Source: Letharia columbiana (Eukaryota; Ascomycota; Lecanoromycetes; Lecanorales; Parmeliaceae). From it: 64,000 bases of DNA. The stretch lies in NCBI RefSeq assembly GCF_014066305.1, contig NW_023501036.1, forward strand, positions 1,871,501 to 1,935,500, in the 5' to 3' direction. Below, piece after piece: positions 1 to 11,342 of the stretch. Under the pieces are notes generated by a model, which was given only the letters and a program-made list of their open reading frames with translations, was not told where the DNA came from and did no database searches. The translations under genes and the position numbers were made by a program. Every line of letters begins with the position of its first letter. Position 1 is the stretch's first letter.

Positions 1-2400
1 AATATTGGACGCTATTGGACAACCCTCCACGGATGCCGGATCTGATGACATATCAAGAGCCATGGAGAAATGGCTTCAAAAGTTGGACAGTTTGCGCAGG
101 CGGCGGTGAAGCGTTGGTGAATGAGATATTTGACCAGTATGGAGGCGTCATAGATGACGGGAGATGATGATAGGATACCACGATGAAAGGAAGCCACGAA
201 ATGAATCATGACTGGAAATAATAACATGATATGGCCATGGCGGGTAGTTACTAGGACCAGAGGCAGTAATAAAGGAAGAGTGAAAGGGTTGATGATAGCC
301 TCAGTGTGAATGGTAGGCTTCTGGATCGCATACTTGCTAGTGATTAGTGATTAGTGATTAGAGATTAGAGCGGGGAATCAATGAATGTCTGTAGCGCCAA
401 ACACATCCAGCATAGTGACACTATAAATTAGACCAACCATCCAAAACCTAGACTTACACACCACCCTCAGGAAGAGCACATTTCAAAGGCCCTTCTGAGC
501 CTTTGATAAAGCATATCACTGTATGCATCCAGTGGCTTCCATGGAATTATCTCATTGTTGCCTACCCTTTAGCTGTTTGCCAACTTGAGCAAATCTAGCA
601 TGACATTCGTATCATGCAGTGATTGTGCCATTCTTTCAGCTGACCGACCTGACTACTTCTTTCTGGTATATACAAAGAGGCGGAGCAGCCTTGATGCATC
701 ACACAACGAAAGTCGACTCGACATTGCCTACCGTTGCGAATATTGCGTCATTTGGTATCCGGGCAAATGATTCACGATAGAGGAGTGAGACATGTATCTT
801 GGACCGTGTGTACCGCAAAGCTAATGACGCATATGATTGCGATCTTGAAGGAAATCAAAACCTTGATTGTGCCTGAAGTGGGGAAAGAGCAGATGTAAAA
901 GCCGTGAGATACTTCGACAGGTCATCATGGCAGATGAAGACTGTGAGGGACAATGCGGTCTGAAACGGAGTGAAATGAATTGGTGCAGGTTCGTGCCTGA
1001 TAGAGCCAAAGATCACCTGCGGTTACCTTTCTTCATTTCGCCGTCAGGTAATGGCTGCCATCGCCCACAGAAAGTACCATATCGGTCCGGGGACCACGCG
1101 ACCAATGCTCCTCAGCAGACAACAAACAGCGATCAAACGGTTGCCAGAACAAGCCATTACGATCCCCTCTTGAAAATCATGTCAAGCACCGTTCACTCCA
1201 TCCATGCTTCCTCTTTGGAGATACATCGAGACCTGACGGCTCACTCAGAGCTAAGGATCGAAGCACCTTGCGCTCGCAATTGAACACCGCGCCTTATGCA
1301 CGTTCATACCGGATTCCTGACTCCTACTGTGGGAGTGAAATCCGGAGCTGAGCTCCACTTCCTTTTGACCCTCCTGCGTGAAGAAAAGGATGCTGAGGAT
1401 CTCGGGTATGGAGAACGTATATAAATATGATGTGTATCAGACCAGAGCCAGCCAACAGTGGTCGGACCAGCGTTTGAGTACTGTTGTTCGGTCTAAAAAC
1501 CCTCTGCAACACCTTTCCCGGCATTCGGCACCACACCCACGGCCATGTCAGCAGGCGACGGACCAGAAAATGGCGTCAAAACTGCCATGAGAGTACCATG
1601 GCCACGAGGCTCAACATGAGCTTTTTGAGTTGCAGGAGAGCCCTCGTTCTTCTTTGACCAATTGACCCTTGTGAAAAGAGATCGGCGTGGTACGAGAGCA
1701 GAATTTTCTCAGGGAGTTGAGGGAGTCCAGCAAGAGCTTCGAGACTTCGTCAGTATATATTTGACTCGGTAAATATACGCGTTTGCTTGGCATCGCCAAG
1801 CCTTGGGAAAAAGGGGTTGAGTTTGAGTAAGTGCATCAAATCCTTTGCAGCGCTGCAGCACCTCTGACTGCAATAGAGCCTCCCTCCGCTTGATGCGTAG
1901 TCTCATTATAGTTGTTCGGACTTCAACCTGTTCCCGGTAAGCATTAAACGACTGGGACCCCTTTTTCTCTCTTCCAGTGACCATAATCAACAAAGCACTT
2001 GGCACAATTCTTCCAACACATCACCACCAACAACACTTCCTACCTTCGAACACCGCTTTCTTTCAGCCCCGCTGGCCTTCAGCCTTACGTTGTCTTAGTA
2101 TCCCGCACCTTCCCTTTTCTCTTGCAGCTTTCACAGCTTTCTCCACACACAACCTTCCCACCGCTATTCTCCACAGACACCACTCAAACATTTTTGAACT
2201 TCAAGAGGCTTATGTTCATCGCCCTTGACCTCTAAAGAGATAAAACCCTATTCAAACAGTTGATTTGGACATTCACACCTCCTACATCCTAAGACAAATT
2301 CCTAACAACGCAAAGAGAATTCTTGCAATCTCCACCAGAGGCATATAGCACTGACATCTTGTATTGTCAGTATCTCACACTACTCGAACAATAAGCCGTG
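1..2400. other. Intergenic/unassigned stretch before the first gene
   Basis: Only short overlapping open frames on both strands are present, with no recognisable domain or consistent splice structure. A short tandem repeat of the 7-mer TAGTGAT lies near 338-362. The last ~400 bases, rich in CA and CT with short C-rich runs, look like promoter/5'UTR of the gene starting at 2401. Confidence 0.5.
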
Positions 2401-4597
2401 ATGACGCCAAAGGAGCAGTCCTTGTACGGTCAGATGCCTGTCGAATACGCGGCTGGGGAAAAGGAGGAAACCTACCTGCAGATGATGAACGATCTCGCTG
2501 GTAAGTAGTGGAGACCCCGACTAGTGCAAACTAAGAAGTAACATTGGGTAGAGGAGGAATGCAGTGTAGGTCCTCAGCAGTCCCAGCATTCGCACACAAA
2601 AGGCATTTCTGGCAATCAGAACCAGAAGAAGGGGGTTACGAAGGCTCAAGGATCCAACAAGGAGAAGAAGCCAAAGCACAAGGTGAAACGCCAGACGCGC
2701 TTTGAAAACGGCCGACTCGAATTTCTTCAAGACCCTGACGCACTGGTTCAGCAATGGGGTAAGTTATTCTTCCATGATGTATGCCGCCGGTCTAACAAGA
2801 TTTAGAGCCCGCTGTCCGCATGGATGATTGCAGACGTGAGCTGATAGATCAGCAAAATCGTCTCGCGGCCCAACTAGGGATGAGCTATCGTAAATCACCG
2901 CACAATTCCACTCTGTCAGAGCCCAGCTAACGGTTATTAGGTGATCCAGATCCGGTAGGCACAGGAAAAGATGACGAGACCGCTTTCAAGATCGAGCACG
3001 CAGACTGGGACTCAGATCGCGCGCATCTTCCAGGGATCTGCTGGCGTTATAACGAAGACGAGGATAACAATCCCCGGCCTAGCGATAACCCGGGGTACAT
3101 GCGGTTCAAAGGCATGATCGTTCTTGATTCAAATGACAGCCCTGTCAAGGATTGGCCTCAGCTTCCCGTAACGCTCTCCTCGAAGATTCGAGGATACAGA
3201 CTCGAGATAATGTCCAGGGAGAATCCCCATCTTGAGTATAAAGATTGTAAGCGTGCTGTTGCTTCAGGTGATCCTCCTATGCTGACGATGGATAGTCATA
3301 GCTCGCATGCCGAGTGTGATTGAAAAGACCAAGAAAGACAAGGACACGGGAGAGACCGAGGTGGTAATCGAAGCGCCAGATCCTAACGTGGTGTGCAACA
3401 TGCGCATGTTGCGGTTCCGAAGAGACAAGGGCCTGCTTAGCTGGACCGAAAAGGGTAATACTAAGGTCATCGGAGAAGGCTTGGAAAAGCTTTTTGGGGA
3501 TAGATTGATTAACAATTCGATGCAATCTTTCGGAAGAGATCTGACGCCACAAGAGCAGATGGAGATCAGAAAAGGAAAGAATGCACAGTTTCCAAAGCAA
3601 AACGCAGCTGGTGGCTCCCCAACTCAGGTAGCGACTAAGAAGAGAAAGACCAGGGGTGATACAAAGACCTTAAAGCGACAGAGCAAGGCCTTGATTCCAG
3701 AAGCCCCACGACAAAAGCGTCCCCGTGAAGACGACGAAGATCTCGACTCCTCTGACGATCAGAATCTGGGACAAGCCACGGCAGCTTCATACCGCAAGCG
3801 ACGTCGTAATGCTAGAGGGGAAGTATCCAAGCCTACGCTAAACCTCGACCCCGACCAGGCTCTATCGGCGGCGGGAATAGCGCCGAAAATTATCGAAGTT
3901 GGATCAAACCCAAGGCCGCCTGCTTCAAACCATCTTTCCGACGGGTCCTACGGTGATGAAAGCGATGAGCATCTCTTGGAGACCAAGACCAAGACGATGG
4001 AGAGTACGAGAGTAGGACAAAACGCCGTCCAATTCGTCCTCTGCCGGCTAGGCGTGCTAGTGGAGGAGCCAAAAAGGTTCCTCACTTCGATTCTGCCCAA
4101 ACACAGGAGCAAGATTACGACCCTCGTGGGGATATTGGCTCCCAAGAAGACGCAACAGACGAGAAAGTAGACGATGACATGACTGACGTTGACGATCTGG
4201 CGGATGACCTCAACAGGGGAAAAGCTCACGGATCCGTTGAAGACCTAGTGGAGGAAGATGTCGAAGAGGATGTCACGCCCGTCATACGCCAAGAGACGGA
4301 CTTGGAGCGGCATCGGAGACTGACGAGGGAGTTTCTAGGGGAAGAGGACGACTTCTTTTTCAAAACCGGATCGAGTCGTCTGTGGAGTGCTCCACTCTTT
4401 TTCCCTTCCCATCATACGGAGTGATCCGTGCAGGATTTTGGACTGGGGGAGGCCCCATTGACCAATATGAACGTAGCTACGGATCCCAATTCCAGGAGAT
4501 CTTCACGACGTTCAACGATTGGTGGGGCGATCATTCTGACGAGCCATCACCGGGCCTCACTGGGGCGATGCATTTCGGAGCATTGATCTATGACTAA
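2401..4597 (+). pseudogene. Tandem-family protein, copy 1 (probably decayed)
   Basis: I do not recognise the family. Exons 2401-2500, 2552-2758, 2806-2889, 2941-3246 and 3296 onward join through four phase-1 GT..AG introns of 47-51 nt. The product is alignable over most of its length with the gene at 5303-8822: shared NPRP..PGYM, VKDW, KDF.ARMPS, SFGRDLT and RREFLGEE-type blocks and a final FNDWW module. Three problems suggest decay. The frame changes between about 3950 and 4020 (a poor 50-nt GTGATG..GAG intron or a 1-nt indel). A roughly 100-residue middle segment found in copy 2 is missing near 4370. A second frame change near 4386 could be a 47-nt GTGCTC..CAG intron (4387-4433). The reading then stops at TAA 4595-4597 where copy 2 has a Trp codon, although similarity continues past it. 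An alternative simple model ends at 4170. Confidence 0.6.
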
Positions 4598-5302
4598 GAC
4601 CATCCGCAAAAGGCGCCGCTGTACTATGGGGTTTTGAGCACGGGTATGATGTACCGCGTTGAGATAGCGGGCAGGTTCACGGTATGCCAGGACTGCTGCA
4701 CGAAATGCGGCTTTTGTGGGATGTGAAAACACAGGCTGGTTGAGGTGGATGCATACTGAATAGAAGGACATGAATTCTGAGGATTTGTGAGGCTTGAGCA
4801 GGGTTGTCTTGAGGGTTTCGGGTTCTGCTCCAGAGAGTTCGCGACATGGGGTTCTATTTTGCAGCGTTTCCAAAAGGTTTAGTTCAGATATAGGGTAGGC
4901 CTTTTGACAGTGGAGGAAGTTTAGGCAAGGGTTTGATTCAGGAGATCAGGGTCAGATATGGGACATTTACAATAACGAACAGATCGAACACTCGGTACCG
5001 CGAGGTGGAAGAATATTCTCTTTGATGCCGAGTAGTGAGTCGAGTCGCTGGTTGTACTAGTACAGTGTTCGGCAATGGATCTGATGTAGCACTTTAGAAA
5101 TCACGAAGAGCGCCCTTGGTGTGTGGTAGGGCCCATTGGTCGATGGGAAATTTCTTGGTGAGTGTGCCATAACAACACTCATACCTCCAACACAACAAAT
5201 CTTCTGACACCACATTTTGAAATTTAGCAACTTTTTTTAAACATATATATTGCGAATATTTTGCATCTTCAGTCTTATTGCTCTGTCACACACCACATCG
5301 TG
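4598..5302. other. Spacer between copies 1 and 2, with duplicated 3' flank
   Basis: No gene seen. Residual similarity to copy 2 continues for about 40 nt past the copy 1 stop. The segment around 4785-4895 resembles the 3' flank of copy 2 (about 8850-9020): a GAGG.TTTCGG.TTCTGCT.CAGA block followed by TTTCC..ATATAGGGTA. The duplication therefore included 3' flanking DNA. Confidence 0.5.
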
Positions 5303-8300
5303 ATGGCGTTCAGCAACCAATCTCGTCACTACCACATAGCTGGCGAATTTTCAGGTGCTGAGAGAGACGAGTTCGGCTACACCAAAGACGACTATGTGCG
5401 GATGATGGATGATGTCGCCAGTAAGTACGTCAGACTTCTGGTTATTGTTGACAGCAGTATAACAAAGTATAGTCGCCATCGTTGATGGACATGATGAGGC
5501 TCTCTCAACACCTCAAATGGGGCGCAAAGACCGTCAACCCAGTACCAGCTATGATGTCCCAGCATCAGCAGGTCCGTCATCGAAGGTCCGTCAAACAAGA
5601 CAGCCGCACTACTGGGCTGGGGAGCAAGCAGTCACAGCGGAAGAAACTTCAGCAGCCAAGGTGGCACTACCAGGTTTCACCCATACCATCGTCACCAGCA
5701 ACATGTTCCGCCAAATGCATTTGGTGGTTCTGGAGATACATACCCGACTCCTCCGATTGCATGGCACAACGGTTCGAATGCTCCCAGCCAGAATGTATAC
5801 CAAGACTCCCGGTCCAGTGCATTTGGTAATTATGGAGGTGTAATTCCGAATACTCCATCTTCACAACACAACGTCTCGGACTTTGCAGGTCAAAGATCGC
5901 AACAAGATAGTGTTGGGCTACAGACACTCCCTCCTTCCTGGAACCAAGGCCAACTTTCTGGTCCAGCAATGCAAATCGCTCAGCCATTACAGATGAATGC
6001 CCGCCCATCTAGACACAGATTGCAGGCTCGCCCTAGTCCCAGAGAGGGCAGACATGGTGCAGTGCCGGCAGTGGACGACAACGTTGAGGATGGAGAAGAT
6101 TTATCAGAGGGAGAAGAGGACAGAGAGGCTGGCGAGGAGCAAGAGTCAAACAGGGTCAAAGGAACAAAGAAGTCCAAAATGTCACCGACGGCCAAGACGA
6201 GAGTCCGTAGAGGGCTAACTCGCATCAACGCCGATGGCGAGCTCGAGTGGCTCGCGGCAAATGACAGAGATGGAAGTAGGATCTCCTCCGTCCATTTCCA
6301 AGTTTGCTAAACTGACCAATCATAGTTATAGCGGTGAGGCACGATGACATCAGACCCCAGCTGATAGCCATTGCAGAGGCCGAGAGAGTTGCACTTGGGG
6401 TCCAAAATGGTACGTCCCAACACAGCCACAACTGTGAGACCTTGACTGACCATCACAGAACACCCAGACGAACCAGGACCTGGTAAATATAATGTGACTT
6501 CGTTCTACCGCAAGCACGTCCAATGGGGCCCTGATAGAGATGACCGCCCAGATATCGACTTCGCTTGGGAAGAAGATAGGGAGAAGAATCCCAGGCCCAA
6601 TTGCCCGGGTTATATGTATTGGGAGGAGAACGGGAAAAAGTATGTTGTTCTCGATCCTCATGACAATCCCGTAAAGGATTGGGACATTCCTTCCACGATT
6701 GCCTCGAATATCCCAGGATACAAATTAGAGGCCATGCGGCGGGAAAACATGAGTCTAGGGCATAAAGATTGTAAGTAATACAGGTACTGGTATGATCTCC
6801 CCTGCGCTAACCTATCGTCAGTTTGGGCTCGTATGCCGAGTCAGATCAACGTCGGCACCGAAGGTCAACCGATTTGGGAAGAGCTTGGACTCCCCAACTC
6901 CATCGTCAACATGCCGATGGAGCGCTTCCGGTTCCATGCGGGGCTATGCAGCTGGACAGAGCGCACAAAGACCTTGGTGATCAAGGCGGGCCTTAAGAAG
7001 CTGTACGGGGATAATCTCCAAAACAACACTGTCAGGGCCTTCGGACGAGATCTTACTACTAAAGAGATCAACGAGATCAAAAAAGGCGACAACGCAGTAT
7101 TTCCAATAGAAGGCGATGTTGTTCCAGCGACTCCAAAGGCCGCCAAGAAGTATAGGAGCAAAGGCGCAGCTAGGCCCACGAAGCTAAAGGGAAATGCCAA
7201 GGAGGATTCCCAAGTCTCGGAAGCGAAAGAACACCACTGATGATGAAGGACAGTCCTCGGAGGAAGAGGTTCAGACTCAGTTCAGATCCCACAAGCGAGC
7301 TCGCCACGGGAGGAAAGAGGATAGCGTTGCCGCCGAAATCGATGACCTTGTCATGTTCGAACAATCGCCAACCATCATCGACCAAGACAATGCTAGTCAA
7401 CGATATTCACTCAGATCGACTCGACAAGATGCAAAGACCCCTAGAAGAATCGAAACAATCGAGGAATCTTCAAGCGAGAGCTCGGCCGACGAGGAATATC
7501 AAGACACTCCAACCCAACGCTATTCGCTTAGTCAAACTCGGAAAGTTGCGAAAGCTCGTGGGAACAGCCGGAAAGTCAAGGAATCTCTTTCGCGCGTGAC
7601 CTCGGCCGAGGATGAAGATGAATACGTTCCTGCCCGACCCTCTTATCCACTCAAGTGGATTGAGACCAACGAAAAGCCTCGGAGAGAGAGCGACAGAGTC
7701 CGGGTAGCTTCACAGGAGAACTCGGTTGAGAGTGATGATGAAGAAATGCCGGCTGAAAGGTTCCCATTCAGACGGATCCCGCGGGCTGGGGAAGTTGGTG
7801 GCAAGAGCAAAGGACCTTCGTGGGTAAGCTCGACTGGGGAGAAAGATCAGAACAATGAGGTGAGGGATTATCGACACACAGCAGTGCCTGTGACCATCGA
7901 TGGGAGGATTCATTACGCTACCTATGAAGGCCTCATCAGCAACGGGCCAGTACCCTACGTCGGCGGATCTGGTACTTCCCCTCAACCCCAGGCCCGGGAA
8001 GTTATTGGTGCCTCTTTGGCGCAGATCGAGTCGTATCCAGCGCAGCCTCACGCTTTCGATGTCATGATGAGCATGCCATTGCTTGATGAAAGTCACCTAG
8101 AAGAGGAAGATACGCCACTGCAAGCCCACAGGAAGCGGGTGAGGGACTTCCTTGGGGATGAGGAGGCAGAAGCCTATGCGCCTGCTTCGAAGCGTTTGCG
8201 TACGGAGCAGCCGGTCTTGCCGAATCCAGCATCAGCCACGCATGGAGCTACCAGCAACTTTCCAGCGCAAATTGTTCCACCGCCAATCATTCCACCACAA

Positions 8301-8822
8301 GCCGAGCAACCTAGTATGGCTTCTCCAGCTCCTCAAGCACAACCACCCCAAACACGAAAGCAGAAGCTTGAAGCCGAATGGGCACTGGTTTTCAAACAAA
8401 TGTTCGTGGATCTTGGCTTTCCATCTGTAAATTACAGCGAGGTGCCTCCCTGGAATGAGGAGGAGGTCCAGAGCCTCGTCGACGCGTTACTTCCCACACG
8501 AGAGGTATACTTCGCATGGACCGGAGAGCCAGCCCCGAGAACAGATCCGCAACAGAGCTACCGTGCACAGTTCGACACGATATTTGGGGCATTCCAAGAT
8601 TGGTGGAGAGCGCATCGTTCAAACGAACAATTGCCAATCCTGGCCGGCGTTATGCATTGGGGTCGGTCGGTGGATGACTGGGAGCTTCCAAGCAAGGACT
8701 CGATGTATTATGAGGCTTTCAAAAAGGGTCATCGAGCACCGCGCGGAGAGAATGGGCAAATCCTCGACCTACCAGACTGGCCAGGATCAAGGCTCGAGGA
8801 CGCTTTGAGAGAGAGGTACTAA
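5303..8822 (+). CDS. Tandem-family protein, copy 2 (acidic/basic low-complexity, unknown function)
   Basis: Unknown function. Clear introns are 5421-5472, 6276-6325, 6410-6458 and 6771-6821, the same positions and phase as in copy 1, so the two genes arose by duplication. The N-terminal part is Q/P/N-rich, the middle carries the conserved block (about 6459-7100) shared with copy 1, then a long charged Arg/Lys/Glu/Ser-rich region (7200-8100) suggests a nuclear or nucleic-acid-associated protein, and the C-terminus (8430-8700) has the QDWW-type module shared with the next gene. Two frame changes need explaining. One falls at about 5575-5660 (short weak intron or 1-nt deletion). The other lies near 7200, where a 52-nt intron 7150-7201 with a GCTAAAG branch site fits, but alignment to copy 1 is slightly better with a single extra base. 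ATG 5303 was chosen because its first exon matches copy 1. Confidence 0.6.
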
Positions 8823-9546
8823 GGCGATGACCAATAAAAGCGAAATAAAGCGTGAGGATTTCGGATTCTGCTTCAGAATGTTTCAGGCAATGGATGCTGT
8901 CTTGCAATGTTTTCAAGGGCTCGTGACAGAAAGAATTGTGGCAGTCGACGACTTACGGACTGAGCTGGAAGTTTATGATCACTCTGCGTTTTCTTTACCG
9001 GATTTCCAAATATAGGGTATATCGAAGATTTTCAGCGCCTCATTGAAGGCGTTGCTGGCATCATCTTGGGGCGTTATAATAGCTTGTAGCATAGATCCTC
9101 CATTCAAGAATACCATCGAGCACCAACTCATCCAGTTTCTAGTAATGGCGGTCCAAATTTAATGTAATTTCGGAAAATATCACTTTTCTGTTCGCGAAGG
9201 ATGGATTCGAGCCCAAATGGAGAAATACCTCTGACATTGCAAGGTCATGCCATCTGGAACCAACTGATGTTCTGCCACGTCAATGCCCTTGAGTGGCAAA
9301 TGGACGAAGATCTACGTGGGGTGAAAAGTGTCAAATGTCAACACATCTGCCTTAGAATGTAGGGCTGATCGTAAACTCCAGTCCTTCTTGTCGACCTCAG
9401 TCCTTCAACTCAGTCACATCGTTCACTCACCCGCTTAGCACCATCCTGCATTCAATTCCTGTCATTCGCTACTTCGCAATCGTCTCCACCTTATCGCCAT
9501 AACGCTGTGTTCAACTAGGCTTCGAAAACAGTTACGATCCTGTAAC
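8823..9546. other. Spacer between copies 2 and 3
   Basis: 3' flank of copy 2 followed by a probable promoter/5'UTR; the last 150 bases before 9547 are CT/CA-rich as in other gene starts here. No coding sequence seen. Confidence 0.5.
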
Positions 9547-10644
9547 ATGGCTGCGCGAGGCAGCATCCAACAAAACCCCTCGCAAGTGGCCGGAACCTTC
9601 CAACCTGCACCACCAGTCGCTTCAGGTGTCATACCTGGCCCATCTGCACCCTTACAAATGGGCCAGGCCGGTACCGTCCCTTGGGTTAATGTGATGTACG
9701 CATCAGACTCGCGCTGGGAAAATCCGAGCACCTGGGAAGAGGTTGATCTACTCCAGGAAGCATTGAAGCCATCCATTCGGAGCTTTACGCGCGTTACATC
9801 AAGATCACCTCCATCCGTCCCCGGCTCTCCATGGCAATCTTATGCGTCGCAGCTCGATATTCTTCAGCGCGAGTCGGATCGATTTTGGAGCGCAGATCGA
9901 CGCCCTGGAGCTCCTCCAAAACTTGCTGGACTTGCTGCATGGAGAGGTGGGGTCTTGATGGTCCGCGAAGCAGGGTTCCATATCACAGAGGAGATGACAG
10001 AAGAGTTTATGCACGCAAAATTGCGCGGATACAGGCATCGCGGTGGGTCGCCAGGAGACAAGTTTATTGAGCAGACGCATAACCAGTTTCAGAATGTCCT
10101 TTTGGCAGCAGACGCCCGAAGAGGGAGGATCAGAGCACAAGCCGTGGAGAGAAGAGGGCAGCAAGGTGTCTCCGAGAACATCACGGCAATCCTCGATAAT
10201 ATTGTCGCACGAGATCCAGAGCGGTTCTTGGCATGGCTCTCGACCATGGGATATCTTTACTTCACGATGGAAGATCATAATCCTTACGCTTTTTCTTGGG
10301 AAGATTGGTGCTTTTGGAAAGCTCCAAGAAGCTTCGAGGTGTGCTGCAAGCAAGCTTCTGCTGTGAAGAGGCCGTTACTCGGCCCTGGAGCCATCGACAG
10401 AGCTAAATACGGGCCACGAGGTGACAGACCAACCATCACTCTTGCGGAAGCCAAGAAGGGTAACAAGAAAGCGTTGGATTTCCAAGACACTGCTGATGGG
10501 ATTGAGGTCTCTCTGAAGGAGAAAGCCCAATACTACATCATTGGTGGTGAAGCAACGTCACGGGAAGCAGCAGCACACTATCATGCAATCCGAGGGGAAG
10601 ATTTGTGGCTCTTTGAGCCAATGAACTCCGTGAAAGAGGCGTAG
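9547..10644 (+). CDS. Tandem-family protein, copy 3 (single exon, shares only the C-terminal module)
   Basis: An uninterrupted 365-residue reading frame with no introns. Residues about 1-55 are Q/P/A-rich, like the linker before the module in copy 2. Residues about 57-135 (W.EE.V..L..AL....WQSYASQ....Q.E.DRFW......P.LAGL..WRGG) align with the C-terminal W/Q/DWW module of copies 1 and 2. The remaining ~230 residues have no counterpart there and contain W/F-rich stretches and a GP/GPRGD segment. I do not recognise the family. It sits directly downstream of copies 1 and 2 in the same orientation, so module sharing by local duplication or exon capture is likely. Confidence 0.7.
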   Translation: MAARGSIQQNPSQVAGTFQPAPPVASGVIPGPSAPLQMGQAGTVPWVNVMYASDSRWENPSTWEEVDLLQEALKPSIRSFTRVTSRSPPSVPGSPWQSYASQLDILQRESDRFWSADRRPGAPPKLAGLAAWRGGVLMVREAGFHITEEMTEEFMHAKLRGYRHRGGSPGDKFIEQTHNQFQNVLLAADARRGRIRAQAVERRGQQGVSENITAILDNIVARDPERFLAWLSTMGYLYFTMEDHNPYAFSWEDWCFWKAPRSFEVCCKQASAVKRPLLGPGAIDRAKYGPRGDRPTITLAEAKKGNKKALDFQDTADGIEVSLKEKAQYYIIGGEATSREAAAHYHAIRGEDLWLFEPMNSVKEA

Positions 10645-11342
10645 AATGACCTAAGTCGCCAAAGAGAAGCAGAGGTCGAGCCGAGCTTTCGTTGCTGGCG
10701 GTGATATGCATCAAGGGCTATCCTTGATCCTGATACTCATTGGCGAGGAGGTGGTGTCTCCTAAAACCTATCACGCGTCGCCCATCACCACCTGACACAA
10801 CTCCTAGTGCCATATTTTGGGCCCCTAGGCATGAGGTTTTCGCACTCTGTGGTCTCTGGCATCCTGCGCGCTCTTCTTCCGATCCGTTAGAGACTTTTGG
10901 CCCTCAATATTCAGCCACGAGTTAGATCAGGAGCCTCAAGGTGTCGATAGATACCATCGCCCTTTTTCAACAAGAGTCCGGCCCGGTCAGAGAAGAAAGG
11001 TTGGGGTTGCCAAGGATGACTCAAAGACACGACGGACGATTTGGCGCTGGCAAGGGCTGACATACTCGTAGAGGAAAGTGGCAACAGTGTATGGATATAC
11101 ACTTAGATAAGAGAATTACTTATTGATCTTGGAAGGTGAAATGCATCACCTGCCATTGTCTACAGTGACGGAAGACAATGACAAAAAGCAGGCCTCAGCA
11201 AACCTTACTAGCGTTGATCTTACCAAACGCTAACCTTTTCGGGTCTAGATTGTTCCAAAATGGCTGACTCTTGAGTCTTGATTTTGAATGTAGTATTAGG
11301 AAACAGTGTCAGTAAAAGACAATCTCTCAAACACATGATGCA
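10645..11342. other. Intergenic region upstream of the Rit1-like gene
   Basis: No coding potential recognised on either strand; the final ~100 bases are probably the 5'UTR of the gene starting at 11343. Confidence 0.45.

Noticed and set aside
338..362. TAGTGAT tandem repeat as a possible telomere-like tract
   Set aside because: Only three to four units, not the TTAGGG repeat expected in filamentous ascomycetes, and followed by normal genes.
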